This document shows, one piece after another, positions 47,027 to 58,718 of a DNA stretch of 64,000 nucleotides (position 1 is its first letter; every line of letters begins with the position of its first letter). This stretch comes from Vibrio sp. BS-M-Sm-2 (lineage in GTDB: Bacteria; Pseudomonadota; Gammaproteobacteria; Enterobacterales; Vibrionaceae). The stretch spans positions 3,286,001 through 3,350,000 of the forward strand of contig NZ_CP167894.1 in NCBI RefSeq assembly GCF_041504345.1, read 5' to 3'. A model generated the notes under the pieces. That model was not told the DNA's origin and searched no databases. It saw only the letters and a program-made list of their open reading frames with translations. The translations under genes were made by a program, and so were the position numbers.

Positions 47027-48910
47027 ATGAAACTAACACTAAAGCAGAAGTTGATAGGTGCTAGCCTATCTGCTGTTGTCGTTATGGCTACAGCGTTGAC
47101 TTGGTTGTCAGCAAACCAATTATTTGAACAGACTCGTAATGGCGTATACCTACGAGCTGAAAGCGTATCTGAAGCAGCATCTGAAGGTATTAAGAACTGG
47201 ATTGATATCCGTACCGATATCGCATCAGCATTTAATGAGTTTTCACGAGAAAGTGATGTTGTTCCTTTCCTCAAGCAAGCTCGTGTAGCGGGTGGCTTTG
47301 ACGATATCTTTTTAGGTACTCCAGAAGGCGGGATGTACCGTTCACACCCTGAACGTAATCGTGCAGATTACGATCCTCGTCAACGTCCTTGGTACCAAGA
47401 AGCAAACGCTGCAGGTAAGCAAATCATCACCACTGCTTACCAAGATGCGATTACTAAAGCGCTTCTAGTAACGATTGCAGAACCTGTTCGCCACAACGGC
47501 CAACTTGTTGGTGTTGTTGGTGCAGACGTACTTATTGACCAATTGGTTAACGATGTAATCAGTCTTGATGTTGGTGACAATGCATACGCAATGCTAATTG
47601 ATGCCTCTGACGGCACATTCCTAGCTCACCCAGATTCAGCATTAAGCTTGAAGCCGGTAAGCCAACTTTCTAATGACATCTCTATGCCTATTATCGAGAA
47701 CGCAGTGCGTACGGGTAGTATCGAGATCATCAAAGAGCGCGGTGCTGAGAAGCTGCTTTACTTCACGAAGGTACCTAACAGTAACTGGATCTTCGCGGTT
47801 CAGATGGACAAAGCAACAGAAGAAGCGAACCACTCAACGCTACTTACTCAGCTGATCATCACTGCTGTAATTATCACGCTAATTGTAATCGTACTTGTGT
47901 CTTGGTTAGTGAGCTTCCTATTCCGCGACCTAAACCGTGTTTCAGCTGCTCTTGAAGAAATTGCTTCAGGTGAGGGCGACCTTACTCAACGTCTTGAGCC
48001 TAAGAGCGACGACGAAATTGGTCAGCTTGCTGCAAACTTCAACCGTTTTGTGGGCAATATGCACACCATGGTGATCAAACTAAGCGAAGTATCTGCTGCG
48101 CTAGGCAACCAAGCACGTCAAACGGCTTCTCAAGCTGAAGAACGTAGTGCTCGTATCCAAATGCAACAAGACGAGATCAACATGGTAGCAACAGCCGTTA
48201 ACGAAATGGCTGCTGCAACACAAGAAATCGCAGGCAACGCTGACCACACAGCTCAGAATTCATCTGAAGCGGTTGGTGCGTGTGAGCACGGTACTGGTCA
48301 GGTGACACAGACGCAAAGCTCTATCCAAAACCTTGCTCAAGAAGTTCAAATTGCAACCAACGTGATTCTAGAACTTGAAGAGCACGGCAACAGCATCAAC
48401 GCTATCCTGTCTAACATTCAAGGTATCGCTGAACAAACGAACCTACTTGCACTTAACGCCGCTATTGAAGCAGCGCGTGCCGGTGAGCAAGGTCGTGGTT
48501 TCGCGGTAGTAGCGGATGAAGTTCGTGTTCTGAGCCAACGTACACACGGTTCAACGCAAGAAATTCAACAAACGATTGAGTTGCTACAAGGTACAACAGG
48601 CAAAGCGGTTAACATCATGAACGATAGCCGTACACTTGCTGAAACAAGTGTTGATGACGCGAACTCAGCGGCTGCAAGCCTGACGCAAATCCATGCTGCT
48701 GTTGAACGCATCAGCGACATGGCGACACAGATTGCTTCAGCTGCAGAAGAGCAAGCGTCTGTAACGTCTGAGATCACTCGTAACACTGAGGGAATCCGTG
48801 ACGTATCTAACGAGCTAGCGGACGAAGCACACCAAGCTGCAGAGCAAGCTGCGCAGCTTTCTGAACTGTCTCACGAGCTAGAAAGCGAAATCAGCCGCTT
48901 CAAGCTGTAA
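47027..48910 (+). CDS. Methyl-accepting chemotaxis protein, double-Cache sensor
   Basis: A 627-aa chemoreceptor. Helix 1 (residues 9-29) and helix 2 (about 278-302) enclose a dCache_1 periplasmic domain with the amino-acid-binding style motif YDPRQRPWY and [16 protein letters not shown] follows ([19 protein letters not shown]), then the signalling hairpin with the conserved tip [21 protein letters not shown] and [13 protein letters not shown]. The sensor resembles Mlp24-type amino-acid receptors, but the ligand is unproven. Start ATG 47027 has only a weak ribosome site. Confidence 0.93.
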   Translation: MKLTLKQKLIGASLSAVVVMATALTWLSANQLFEQTRNGVYLRAESVSEAASEGIKNWIDIRTDIASAFNEFSRESDVVPFLKQARVAGGFDDIFLGTPEGGMYRSHPERNRADYDPRQRPWYQEANAAGKQIITTAYQDAITKALLVTIAEPVRHNGQLVGVVGADVLIDQLVNDVISLDVGDNAYAMLIDASDGTFLAHPDSALSLKPVSQLSNDISMPIIENAVRTGSIEIIKERGAEKLLYFTKVPNSNWIFAVQMDKATEEANHSTLLTQLIITAVIITLIVIVLVSWLVSFLFRDLNRVSAALEEIASGEGDLTQRLEPKSDDEIGQLAANFNRFVGNMHTMVIKLSEVSAALGNQARQTASQAEERSARIQMQQDEINMVATAVNEMAAATQEIAGNADHTAQNSSEAVGACEHGTGQVTQTQSSIQNLAQEVQIATNVILELEEHGNSINAILSNIQGIAEQTNLLALNAAIEAARAGEQGRGFAVVADEVRVLSQRTHGSTQEIQQTIELLQGTTGKAVNIMNDSRTLAETSVDDANSAAASLTQIHAAVERISDMATQIASAAEEQASVTSEITRNTEGIRDVSNELADEAHQAAEQAAQLSELSHELESEISRFKL

Positions 48911-48977
48911 GCGCTTAGCGAACAGTGATTAATTTGGTCCCTAAAACGTACTAAGTTAATCCGCGAGAACGTTATTT

Positions 48978-49012
48978 AAAAGCCGAATGTGAATACCACA
49001 TTCGGCTTTTTT
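48978..49012 (+). terminator. Rho-independent terminator of the chemoreceptor gene
   Basis: AAAAGCCGAATGTG, loop AATA, CCACATTCGGCTTTTTT. On the minus strand it lies just past the end of the lipoprotein gene and may serve both. Confidence 0.92.
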
Positions 49013-49042
49013 GTGTGTGCTAGTCAGAGTTATGAACCCCAG

Positions 49043-50452
49043 CTAGTTGTTCGGGTAACCTGGGAACTTAGCTTTAAGGGCCGCACGAGTAGGGAAGTAC
49101 TGCTCCATAAATGTAACCATCGCAGGGTCATTAGCTTGTAGCTCTGTGAAAGTTGCAGAACTTAATTCTTGGGCGCTGTAACCCTTATAGTTCAGGTCGT
49201 AGTAGGCATAAAGAGAGTAGGCTAGGTACTCTTGGTCGTATGACTCAGCGTCTAAATCAGCTTCGACAATCGTTGAGTCTTTACCGTTAGGAAAGTAAGA
49301 GTCTGCAAGAATCGCTTTTTCATTGAGCTCATCGAGTTCTTTTTGCATTATTCCCCATTTCGATGAAGATGATTGTACCGCTAAGTTCATCACACCGTAA
49401 TCGTGAACAAAGTGAATAATCTCTTCGAACGCAGCGTCTCTTTGAGTCACTAAGTCAGGCTTGTTTTCGCCAGTCGATGTGTCAGTTGTTTCTGTCGCAA
49501 ACAGATCTTGGAAACGGTAATGTTCATCTAAGAAGTCACCTCCATCTCTGTCAGACCACTCATCATCGTAAAAGAATCCCATGGTAGCTTTACTGTCGTA
49601 AATAGCCTTAGTTACTTCTGCTGGGAAGCTATCTAGGTAGTACTGCATGATGTTCTTAACGTGAGCGACTTTTGCTGCACCGTTATTTTTTGACTGGTCT
49701 TCAATCAACAGTGGAATCTTATAACCGTGTGCTTCTACGCATGTGCGTTGCTTGATGCCATTGGCGAGCAAATCACCTGTGGTATTTGTGATAACAGAAC
49801 AGTCGTTAGTTGGTACACGAGCGAACACCTCAGAATTACTTTGAGCGAAGTACGGTACAAATTGAATGCCATTACTTAAAGTGTTACCGACACGAACATA
49901 AAGGTTCATAGGTCTCATTTGGTCGATATTAAATTTGATGCCACTGTTATCAATAATGAACTGCTTATTGATAGTCACTGTATCCGCTTTTTTCCATCGA
50001 ATGACGTTGTTTATGTTGTTTTCGACCTCTGCGATAGCAAGCATTTCAGGTGTCGTTGTTGAGTTAAAGTTTTCGTAGTAAATATCGAAGTTTTCAACGC
50101 TAAACGTTTTTCCTGCAGAGTTTGTTGCCGTTACTGAAAAGGTAATATCAGCATCGTTTTGGGTTTTGTAATTGCGCTCAGGAATACCGTGAACTTGCGC
50201 GAAATTGCCGCTCGCTTTTTGTGTATTACCATACTGAGTAATATCAATGTTCACGTTTTTGTCTGTACCCGCAGCAATCGATTTTACGCTGAATTGCAGT
50301 GAGTAATTACTTCCTAAGTTAACCACTGAGCTAGCGCTTGATGCGTCGATGACATTCTTTGATGCGTTGGTGTTATTACCGTCGTTGCTTCCGCCACAAG
50401 CGGTAAGCATCGCTGTAAAAACAAGAGTTGGAATAGTGAGTTTGTGTACCAT
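49043..50452 (-). CDS. Unrecognised lipoprotein, possible metalloprotein
   Basis: A 469-aa lipoprotein: signal peptide with lipobox LTAC and mature Cys at residue 19, followed by GGSND and an Asn/Ser-rich linker. Residues 40-130 have an Ig-like strand pattern. The C-terminal half holds EEIIHFVHDYG at 343-353, an E-x2-H-x2-H-D arrangement that resembles a zinc-binding helix, and LAYSLYAYYDLNYKGY further on, which could supply another ligand. No HExxH is present. Function unknown. The in-frame TTG at 50473 is a less likely start than ATG 50452. Confidence 0.65.
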   Translation of the reverse strand: MVHKLTIPTLVFTAMLTACGGSNDGNNTNASKNVIDASSASSVVNLGSNYSLQFSVKSIAAGTDKNVNIDITQYGNTQKASGNFAQVHGIPERNYKTQNDADITFSVTATNSAGKTFSVENFDIYYENFNSTTTPEMLAIAEVENNINNVIRWKKADTVTINKQFIIDNSGIKFNIDQMRPMNLYVRVGNTLSNGIQFVPYFAQSNSEVFARVPTNDCSVITNTTGDLLANGIKQRTCVEAHGYKIPLLIEDQSKNNGAAKVAHVKNIMQYYLDSFPAEVTKAIYDSKATMGFFYDDEWSDRDGGDFLDEHYRFQDLFATETTDTSTGENKPDLVTQRDAAFEEIIHFVHDYGVMNLAVQSSSSKWGIMQKELDELNEKAILADSYFPNGKDSTIVEADLDAESYDQEYLAYSLYAYYDLNYKGYSAQELSSATFTELQANDPAMVTFMEQYFPTRAALKAKFPGYPNN

Positions 50453-50617
50453 AGGAGACCACGTTATCTGCAAGCTATAAAGCCTGCATGTTACAAGAAA
50501 TGGCGTTTGCTCTTGGTAAGCTATTGTAAGTTGTGTATTGATTGTGCTTACAAATGACTGGGGTGTTATTTATTAGGGTTATCATTCGGCAGCTGCTTGA
50601 TACTCGAATCACAGACA

Positions 50618-50648
50618 ATAAAAAAGCCCGAGCATGGACTCGGGCTTT
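50618..50648 (-). terminator. Rho-independent terminator of cydDC
   Basis: On the minus strand AAAGCCCGAG, loop TCCATG, CTCGGGCTTTTTT. It lies 31 bases past the cydC stop. Confidence 0.92.
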
Positions 50649-50678
50649 GAATGGTTTTTTTTATAACTTATGAAGGAG

Positions 50679-52400
50679 CTAGATTGCCTGGCGAAGTTGG
50701 AAGTAACGTCCTTCTTCGTTTAACAGCTTCTCATGGGAGCCGTGTTCAACAATCTCGCCTTGTTCAATCAGAACAATCGAATCCATCGATTCCAGACCAA
50801 TCAAACGGTGCGTAATGAAGATAACCGTCTTGCCTTCAAAATGCTTCTCAAACAGTGCCATGATGCTCTGTTCAGTTTGCTTATCTAAGCCTTCTGTTGG
50901 CTCATCGAGAAGCAGAATAGGGGCATCATGAAGAATCGCACGTGCGATACCAATACGGCGCTTCTCACCACCAGACAGTTGACGGCCACCGTCACCCAAC
51001 CAGCTATCAAGTGCAGTATTCTCAAGCAGCTTTTCTAGACCAACATCTCTTAGGATATTTGCTAAGTGATCATCGGTTGCTTCTGGTCTTGCAATCAACA
51101 AGTTGTCACGCAAAGTACCATTTAGAATGTCGACACGCTGGCTTACCACACTGATCGATTCACGCAGTTGTGACTCGTTCCATTGTGTCAGCTCAATGCC
51201 TGCGATAGAGATGTAACCCTTTTTAGGGTCCCAGTAACGAGTCAGCAGTTGAATCAGAGTTGATTTACCAGAACCCGTTTGACCAACAATTGCGATCTTG
51301 TTCGTTGCAGGGATCGTTAGGTCAACAGCGTTCAGAACACTGCGCTCAGAATCAGGGTAGTTGAACGTCACGTTTGAGAACGTAATATCAAGCGGCTTGT
51401 TGATGTCGAGCTTCTCGTCCGCGAACTGAACTTCAGGCTCTGACAGAATGACTTCATTCAAGCGACGCGCTGAAGACAGAGTTTGACCTAAATGCTGGAA
51501 TGCGCCTGCGATTGGCATTAACAATTCAAAACTTGCCATAGTTGCGAACGCCATTAGCGCGATGAACGGGTCTGGTGCATTGCCACCCACGCCATCAGCC
51601 GCAAGCCAAAGCATTAGAACCAGCGTTAAACCGTTGAACAGCATTAGCGCAGCTGAAGCCATACCGGTTAGGTTAGCGTTTACAAACTGGTTCGCCATTA
51701 GCTTGTGTTGGGTTTCTAGAATCGCATTACGGTAACGTTCTTCTGCACCGAATAGAGTCAGTTCGCTGTAGCCTTCAATCCAATCTAGTGTCGTTACACG
51801 AAGGTCTGCTTTGTTTTGTGTAAGCTCGCCACCGTTACGTTTACCCAGCTTGTAGAACAAGACAGGCCAAATTAACAGCATGATCAGAAGGATAGAACCT
51901 AAGATCAGGCCTAGCGAGGTATCAAACCACATCAAGAACAGCGTCAGGAAGAAGATACCCAATACACCAACCGTCACAGGGCTTACTAAGCGCAAGTAAA
52001 CGTGATCCATTGCGTCGACATCAGCAACCAAGCGGTTAAGTAGGTCAGCGTCACGAAGGTTTGAAATACGACCTGGGATCAGCGGAGCCAGCTTCTTGAA
52101 GAAGAAGATACGCAGATCAGTTAATAGTTTGAATGTTGCATTGTGGCTAACAACACGTTCACCCCAACGACCCGCAGTACGGCTCATTGCTAAACCACGA
52201 ACACCACCGCCCGGCAGCATGTAGTTGAAGGTTTCACGCGCAATCGTAAGGCCTGCAACTGCAGAAGCTGAAATAAACCAACCCGATAGCGTTAACAAGC
52301 CGATAGAAGCCGACAGAGTAGCAAAAGCCAGTAGCATGCCTAGCGATAGGCCAAACCAATGCTTTTTATAGAGTTTCAGGTAAGGCAGTAAATCACGCAT
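50679..52400 (-). CDS. cydC: Heterodimeric ABC exporter CydDC, subunit CydC
   Basis: A 573-aa half ABC exporter. Six membrane helices (residues 15-310) precede the ATPase with Walker A GQTGSGKST, signature LSGGEKRRIG and Walker B ILLLDEPTEGLD. CydDC exports cysteine and glutathione to the periplasm and is needed for cytochrome bd and c assembly, which fits the nearby nrf genes. Start at 52400 overlaps the cydD end by 8 bases. Confidence 0.94.
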   Translation of the reverse strand: MRDLLPYLKLYKKHWFGLSLGMLLAFATLSASIGLLTLSGWFISASAVAGLTIARETFNYMLPGGGVRGLAMSRTAGRWGERVVSHNATFKLLTDLRIFFFKKLAPLIPGRISNLRDADLLNRLVADVDAMDHVYLRLVSPVTVGVLGIFFLTLFLMWFDTSLGLILGSILLIMLLIWPVLFYKLGKRNGGELTQNKADLRVTTLDWIEGYSELTLFGAEERYRNAILETQHKLMANQFVNANLTGMASAALMLFNGLTLVLMLWLAADGVGGNAPDPFIALMAFATMASFELLMPIAGAFQHLGQTLSSARRLNEVILSEPEVQFADEKLDINKPLDITFSNVTFNYPDSERSVLNAVDLTIPATNKIAIVGQTGSGKSTLIQLLTRYWDPKKGYISIAGIELTQWNESQLRESISVVSQRVDILNGTLRDNLLIARPEATDDHLANILRDVGLEKLLENTALDSWLGDGGRQLSGGEKRRIGIARAILHDAPILLLDEPTEGLDKQTEQSIMALFEKHFEGKTVIFITHRLIGLESMDSIVLIEQGEIVEHGSHEKLLNEEGRYFQLRQAI

Positions 52401-54177
52401 CTAAATTACCCTTATTATCTTGTTGAGCTAAGTTCGCGTTTAGCATCTCTTCGAATAAACCACCCGCAGTTGAAAGCTGAGAGTAATGACCTTGTTCCAC
52501 AAGACCACCATCGCGCATAACCAGAATGTTATCGACCGATTGAAGAGGAGCAAGTTGGTGCGTCACAAGCAGGGCTGTGCGGCTTTCGATATTGCTATTA
52601 ATGCCTTTCATCACTAACTGCTCACTGCGAGTATCTAGGCTGGCAGTGGGTTCATCGAGCAACCAGAATTGGCCGTCTTGAATCATTGCGCGAGCGAGTG
52701 CCAAACGTTGAGATTGACCAACAGACAGGCCACCTGAGCGATCAGAAATCATGTAATCTAAACCATGCTCGTTTACGAATTCGTTAGCAAATGATTGCTC
52801 AAGCGCGTTTTGGACAACTTGGTCAGTGATATCATGTTTACCTAGAGTGACGTTGTCACGAATGCTGCCGTGCAACAACAATGGGTTTTGACCAACCCAA
52901 CTAATCGTTTTACGCCAAGAGGCTAAGTCGAGGTCACGTAATTCAACACCATTGATTTTCAAGCTTCCTTCATAAGGCATGAAACCAAGAATCGCATTGA
53001 TCAAACTTGTTTTACCCGCACCACTTGGGCCAACTAACGCAGTTGACTGGCGAGTGTTCAGTGCAAACGAGATAGGGCCAACCAATTGAACACCTTCAGG
53101 GCTCAACACTTTCAGCTCTTGAGCTTCAATATTGATGCCTTGAGCCGGATCGAGTTGAGTGTCGCCTGATTTAACCTTAGTGATGTCGGTTTCTAGGAAC
53201 TCGACAATACTTTCGGCTGCGCCAACCGCTTGTTGCTTCGCGTGGTAGAACGTACCTAAGTCACGCAGAGGTTGGTAAAACTCTGGCGCTAAGATAAGGA
53301 TAAACAAACCAGCGAATAGCGTAATGCCTGCACCGTAGTGACCGAAGTTAAGCTCACCAATGTAGGTGAAACCAAAGTAAACTGCCGTCATCGCAATAGA
53401 GATAGACGTGAAGAATTCAAGCACAGCAGAAGACAAGAAAGCGATCTTCAATACATCCATGGTACGCGTTCTGAACACTTCAGATGCACTTTTCAATACT
53501 TCTGTTTCAGCGCTAGTACGGTCGAAAAGACGGATGGTTGTCATTGACTGCAAACGGTCATAGAAGTGACCAGAAAGACGTTGCAGTGCTTTGAAGTTTT
53601 TACGGTTTGCATCGGCTGCTTTCATACCAACAAGTGCCATGAACATCGGCACCAGTGGAGCAGTAATCAAGAAAATCAGTCCTGCTGCCCAGTTTACAGG
53701 GAATACTACGACCAAAATAATGAACGGAATCATTACCGATAGAGACATCTGAGGTAAATAACGAGAGAAGAAATCTTGCATGTCTTCTACTTGTTCTAAC
53801 AACAGCGTTGCCCACGTACCGGCAGGTTTACCTTTAATGTAAGCAGGGCCTAACTCGCGTAACTTATCAAGGATGAGTTGCCTGATGTAGACACGGATCT
53901 GTTCACCACAGCGATAACCTGCGATTTCACGTCCCCATGTACAGCCCGCACGGCCAACGACCGATAATGCCAAGCCTGCGAAATGACCAACCAGTTCAGA
54001 TTTATCGACATTCTCGATGATCAGTTGGTGAAGAATAGAGGCGAGAAGAGCTGCTTGAGCAATTAAAAACACGCTTGAAAGTACGCCAAGGCTAATCGCA
54101 ATCATAAGCCAGCGTTTCGCTAACTTACTCTGTTGCTTAAGCCACTTGTTCAAGCTGCGTTGTTTTTTCTTATCCAT
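52393..54177 (-). CDS. cydD: Heterodimeric ABC exporter CydDC, subunit CydD
   Basis: A 594-aa half ABC exporter and first gene of cydDC. The N-terminal membrane domain includes LGPAYIKGKPAGTWATLLLEQVEDMQ. The ATPase shows Walker A GPSGAGKTS, signature LSVGQSQRLALAR and Walker B WLLDEPTASLD. It acts with CydC in thiol export across the inner membrane. Gene order cydD-cydC with trxB upstream on the same strand is conserved in enteric and Vibrio genomes. Confidence 0.94.
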   Translation of the reverse strand: MDKKKQRSLNKWLKQQSKLAKRWLMIAISLGVLSSVFLIAQAALLASILHQLIIENVDKSELVGHFAGLALSVVGRAGCTWGREIAGYRCGEQIRVYIRQLILDKLRELGPAYIKGKPAGTWATLLLEQVEDMQDFFSRYLPQMSLSVMIPFIILVVVFPVNWAAGLIFLITAPLVPMFMALVGMKAADANRKNFKALQRLSGHFYDRLQSMTTIRLFDRTSAETEVLKSASEVFRTRTMDVLKIAFLSSAVLEFFTSISIAMTAVYFGFTYIGELNFGHYGAGITLFAGLFILILAPEFYQPLRDLGTFYHAKQQAVGAAESIVEFLETDITKVKSGDTQLDPAQGINIEAQELKVLSPEGVQLVGPISFALNTRQSTALVGPSGAGKTSLINAILGFMPYEGSLKINGVELRDLDLASWRKTISWVGQNPLLLHGSIRDNVTLGKHDITDQVVQNALEQSFANEFVNEHGLDYMISDRSGGLSVGQSQRLALARAMIQDGQFWLLDEPTASLDTRSEQLVMKGINSNIESRTALLVTHQLAPLQSVDNILVMRDGGLVEQGHYSQLSTAGGLFEEMLNANLAQQDNKGNLDA

Positions 54178-54232
54178 TATGAAGGCTTAATGATAATTAT
54201 TATTTGTTGAGGGCGGCTAGTATACAAAAGAA

Positions 54233-54257
54233 AGCCCAGTGGATATACCACTGGGCT
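54233..54257 (-). terminator. Terminator between trxB and cydD
   Basis: AGCCCAGTGG and CCACTGGGCT pair around a four-to-five-base loop; the minus-strand side continues TTCTTTTG, an interrupted T run. It separates trxB from cydDC. Confidence 0.85.
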
Positions 54258-54338
54258 CTAGGGATTTACAACAAAATGTGATGACGCCCTGCATCTACTG
54301 AGGCGAGAGCACCGATAATCAAATCTGCAATCTCAGAT

Positions 54339-55620
<1,282 letters not shown>

Positions 55621-55644
55621 AAAAAGCCTCGCATTTGCGAGGCT
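55621..55644 (-). terminator. Rho-independent terminator of ridA-type gene
   Basis: On the minus strand AGCCTCGC, loop AAAT, GCGAGGCT, then T5. It ends the DAACS-MetC-RidA transcript. Confidence 0.9.
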
Positions 55645-55669
55645 ATGAATCTTCTGTTACCAATGATAA

Positions 55670-56044
55670 TTAAAGCTCTGCGATCAATTCTATTTCTACT
55701 AGAGCATCTAATGGTAAACGAGCAACCTCTACGCATGAACGAGCCGGTTTATGTTCGCCAAAAAACTCAGAGTAAGCGGCATTGAACTCTGCAAAATTAT
55801 TCATATCAGACAAGAATACCGTCGTTTTAACAATGCTCTCTTTTTCGCAGCCAGCTTCCGCAATAACGGAACTTATATTACGGAAGATTTGCTCAGCTTG
55901 CCCCGTCACGTTACTAGCAGAAAACTTCATTGTTTCTGAGTCTAGAGGTAGCTGACCAGAAAGGTAAAGCATACTGTTAGACTTGATAGCTTGAGAAAAA
56001 GGGCCAACTGCTGCAGGTGCTTGTGTCGAGAATACAATTTCCAT
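55670..56044 (-). CDS. RidA-family enamine/imine deaminase
   Basis: A 124-aa small trimeric protein of the RidA (YjgF) family. Visible motifs are AVGPFSQAIKSNSMLYLSGQLPLD, the catalytic Arg in KPARSCVEVARLP, and the terminal VEIELIAEL. It hydrolyses reactive enamines such as 2-aminoacrylate. The MetC-type lyase encoded 41 bases upstream produces exactly this kind of intermediate by beta-elimination, so the pairing is logical. It acts in the cytoplasm and is last in the cassette. Confidence 0.9.
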   Translation of the reverse strand: MEIVFSTQAPAAVGPFSQAIKSNSMLYLSGQLPLDSETMKFSASNVTGQAEQIFRNISSVIAEAGCEKESIVKTTVFLSDMNNFAEFNAAYSEFFGEHKPARSCVEVARLPLDALVEIELIAEL

Positions 56045-56085
56045 GAAAACTCCAAAATATCATCGTGTGATGATGTGAAAAATAA

Positions 56086-57273
56086 TTAGTAAATGCGCGT
56101 GAAGCCGTTTTCTAGATCTTCAATAAGATCAGATACGTTTTCGAGACCTACATGGATTCGAACTAAAGTACCTTCAAAATCAACAGGGTTTGCAGGGCGA
56201 ATAGCATTCAGCTCTTCAGGTTGATTAGCAAGAATCAACGACTCGTAACCGCCCCATGAATATGCCATTGAGAAATGCTTAAAGTTGTCTAAATATTCTT
56301 CAAGTTCTTCTTGGCTGAGTCTTTTATTTAGGACGAAGCTGAATAGACCATTACAGCCTTTGAAATCGCGAACGTAGAATTCATGACCTTTACAGCTTGG
56401 TAGTGCAGGATGGTTAACTGTTGCAACTTCTGGGCGCTCCGTTAACCATTTAGCCACTTCGATACTAGCTTTCTCGTGTTGAGCTAAACGAATTCCCATA
56501 GTACGTAAACCACGTGAAGCGGTGTAAGCTGTATCTGCATCGACCATCTGACCCATAAGGTAAGAACGCTCACGTAAACGATCCCAACAACGCTCGTTGC
56601 TTACGGCCGTACCCAACATTGCGTCTGAGTGGCCAACGATGTATTTAGTGCCCGCTTGAATTGAAATATCGATACCGAATTCCAGTGCAGGGAATAGAAT
56701 ACCTGCAGCCCAAGTGTTGTCGATCATAATAACGACATCTTCAGATACAGCGCGAACCGCTTTGACAATAGCTGGAATGTCTTGAACTTCCATGGTTACT
56801 GAACTTGGCGACTCTAAGAAAACTACTTTTGTATTAGGTTTTACTAAATCAGCAATTTCAGAACCAATTGTTGGGTCGTAGTATGTTGTTTCTACAGCCA
56901 TGTCTTTAAGAATGATATTGCAGAAATCTTGAGTTGGCTCATAAGCGGCACCCGTCATAAGAACGTGATCGCCCGAGGCAACGAATGACAATATAGAATT
57001 TGTTACAGCAGCTGCACCACATGGGTATAGCGCGCAACCCGCTCCATTTTCTAGCTCGCACATAGCATCCTGTAGAGAGAAGTGAGTCAGAGTGCCGCGA
57101 CGTCCATAGAATAATTCACCTTTTGCACGGTTTGCTGTTGCGTCTTTCTTCTCTTTAACACTGTTAAACACAAGTGACGATGCACGTTGAACTACAGCGT
57201 TTACAGAACCTTGTTGAAAACGAGGTTTGCGGCCTGCGGTAACTAATTTTGTTTCGATATGTTTACTAGTCAT
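56086..57273 (-). CDS. Cystathionine beta-lyase-type PLP enzyme
   Basis: A 395-aa fold-type I PLP enzyme of the Cys/Met metabolism family. The N-terminal part has [18 protein letters not shown] and the PLP lysine is in [34 protein letters not shown] is typical of MetC. It cleaves cystathionine, cysteine, cystine or similar C-S substrates with release of 2-aminoacrylate, which turns into pyruvate. Placed between a DAACS symporter and RidA, it is more likely catabolic than part of methionine synthesis; a biosynthetic MetC probably exists elsewhere. Substrate is inferred. Confidence 0.88.
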   Translation of the reverse strand: MTSKHIETKLVTAGRKPRFQQGSVNAVVQRASSLVFNSVKEKKDATANRAKGELFYGRRGTLTHFSLQDAMCELENGAGCALYPCGAAAVTNSILSFVASGDHVLMTGAAYEPTQDFCNIILKDMAVETTYYDPTIGSEIADLVKPNTKVVFLESPSSVTMEVQDIPAIVKAVRAVSEDVVIMIDNTWAAGILFPALEFGIDISIQAGTKYIVGHSDAMLGTAVSNERCWDRLRERSYLMGQMVDADTAYTASRGLRTMGIRLAQHEKASIEVAKWLTERPEVATVNHPALPSCKGHEFYVRDFKGCNGLFSFVLNKRLSQEELEEYLDNFKHFSMAYSWGGYESLILANQPEELNAIRPANPVDFEGTLVRIHVGLENVSDLIEDLENGFTRIY

Positions 57274-57282
57274 TTTTTTATC

Positions 57283-58518
57283 CTATGCCAATTGTTCAGC
57301 AGGTTGTGATAGTTCTTGAGGCTGTTTCTCTTTACCCATGAAGCGTTCTACGATTTGTGTTGCGTTAATGTCGTGCACAACGTTGAGTACTGTTGCAGGC
57401 GCATCACATATAGTGCCGATTACTACGAGTACTGGAATTACTTCAAGTGGAAGGCCGAGCGTAGTGACAATGAAAATCTCACCTAAGAAAGCGCCGCCCG
57501 GTACACCACCGATGATGATTGCCGATAGCACAGCAATAACCATGGTCATAACGAATACATCAAAACTAAACGGAAGCCCTAAAACTGCGTAGATAAAGAC
57601 CACTTTGATTGCCGCAGTAATAGCAACGCCTGATTTATTAAGGTTTACGAAGAGTGGGATACAGATATCGTATATTTCTTTTTTGATACCCATGCTGTCA
57701 GCCGCTTTGATAGTGACTGGTAGAGTGCCAAGAGAAGAACATGTGCCTAGTGCTGTAATTGATGGGGCAGCTGCGTATTTCCAGAACTGCTTAACGCCAT
57801 TAGTGCCACCACCGATGTATGAGTAGACAGTTGCGCCAACTGCGTAATAAACAACCATATATCCGCAGAGTAGGCCGATAACTGTAGCAAGAGGAGCTAA
57901 GATTGAACTGTCTTGAGATGCCATTGTTGCAGCAAAGAATGCGCCAAGGCCGACAGGAGCGAGTTTCATAATAAGGCCAACGATGTTCATCACTATAGCG
58001 TTAGCTGCATCAACTAACTCAGCAATTTTCTTACCTTGCTCACCGGCTTGGCTAATCGCAATTCCCGCCAGTACAGACATGATAATAAGCGCAAGAATGT
58101 TCGATTTAGATAATAAGCCCACAAAGTCATTGGTCGTAAACATGCTGACAAAGTCCATGCCACCAGCACTGCCTGTAAATTCTTGGCTTAAGTCGATGGT
58201 CACACCTTGAGATAGGTCAAATAGCTGAGCGATACCAACAATTCCCAGTGATGGGAAAAATGCCATTGCAATTGAAATCGTCAGTACTAAGCCTAGAATC
58301 TTGCCAAGTTTCTTTAAATCAGTCATGCCCGCAATTGAAGACATTACACTAAGTGAAACTAAAGGAACGATGACCATGAATAGAAGGTTAAGAAAAACTT
58401 GACCGATTGGTTTTACCTTAAGTGCAAGTTCTGGTGCGGTTATTCCAAAGATTGCGCCAATAATAAGCGCCAATAGTAAGACTATTGATGAGCGGTAAGG
58501 CTCTAGCTTTTTTAACAT
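57283..58518 (-). CDS. Dicarboxylate/amino acid:cation symporter (DAACS)
   Basis: A 411-aa carrier of the GltP/SstT/TcyP family. Eight helices and two hairpins are expected; visible markers are APSITALGTCSSLGTLPVT (serine-rich hairpin HP1), FVNLNKSGVAITAAI (helix 7, NMDGT-like position) and GVPGGAFLGEIFIV (HP2). The usual substrates are glutamate, serine, threonine or cystine with Na+ or H+. Nine bases separate it from the MetC-like gene. A sulfur amino acid is likely, from context only. Confidence 0.88.
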   Translation of the reverse strand: MLKKLEPYRSSIVLLLALIIGAIFGITAPELALKVKPIGQVFLNLLFMVIVPLVSLSVMSSIAGMTDLKKLGKILGLVLTISIAMAFFPSLGIVGIAQLFDLSQGVTIDLSQEFTGSAGGMDFVSMFTTNDFVGLLSKSNILALIIMSVLAGIAISQAGEQGKKIAELVDAANAIVMNIVGLIMKLAPVGLGAFFAATMASQDSSILAPLATVIGLLCGYMVVYYAVGATVYSYIGGGTNGVKQFWKYAAAPSITALGTCSSLGTLPVTIKAADSMGIKKEIYDICIPLFVNLNKSGVAITAAIKVVFIYAVLGLPFSFDVFVMTMVIAVLSAIIIGGVPGGAFLGEIFIVTTLGLPLEVIPVLVVIGTICDAPATVLNVVHDINATQIVERFMGKEKQPQELSQPAEQLA

Positions 58519-58635
58519 AATGTTTCACTCTTGTTAGTAATTGTGATTAATAATTAATTATACGGACACTTGAATTTGGAGTGATTATGGAGAAAAAATT
58601 ATACCAAAACAGTGATTCTGATCTCTAAAGTGGTA

Positions 58636-58694
58636 TTTGTGGATAATTTTTTATAATTTAATGTATTAGATCAATTTTTGTGATAATTTTTTAT
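58636..58694. promoter_or_regulatory. Two direct repeats before the regulator gene
   Basis: TTTGTGGATAATTTTTTAT (58636-58654) and TTTGTGATAATTTTTTAT (58677-58694) are the same sequence apart from one G, about 40 bp apart, in the 200-bp divergent gap. This is a good candidate operator for the regulator at 58719. Confidence 0.7.
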
Positions 58695-58718
58695 TAAATA
58701 AAGAAATGGAGCGATTTA

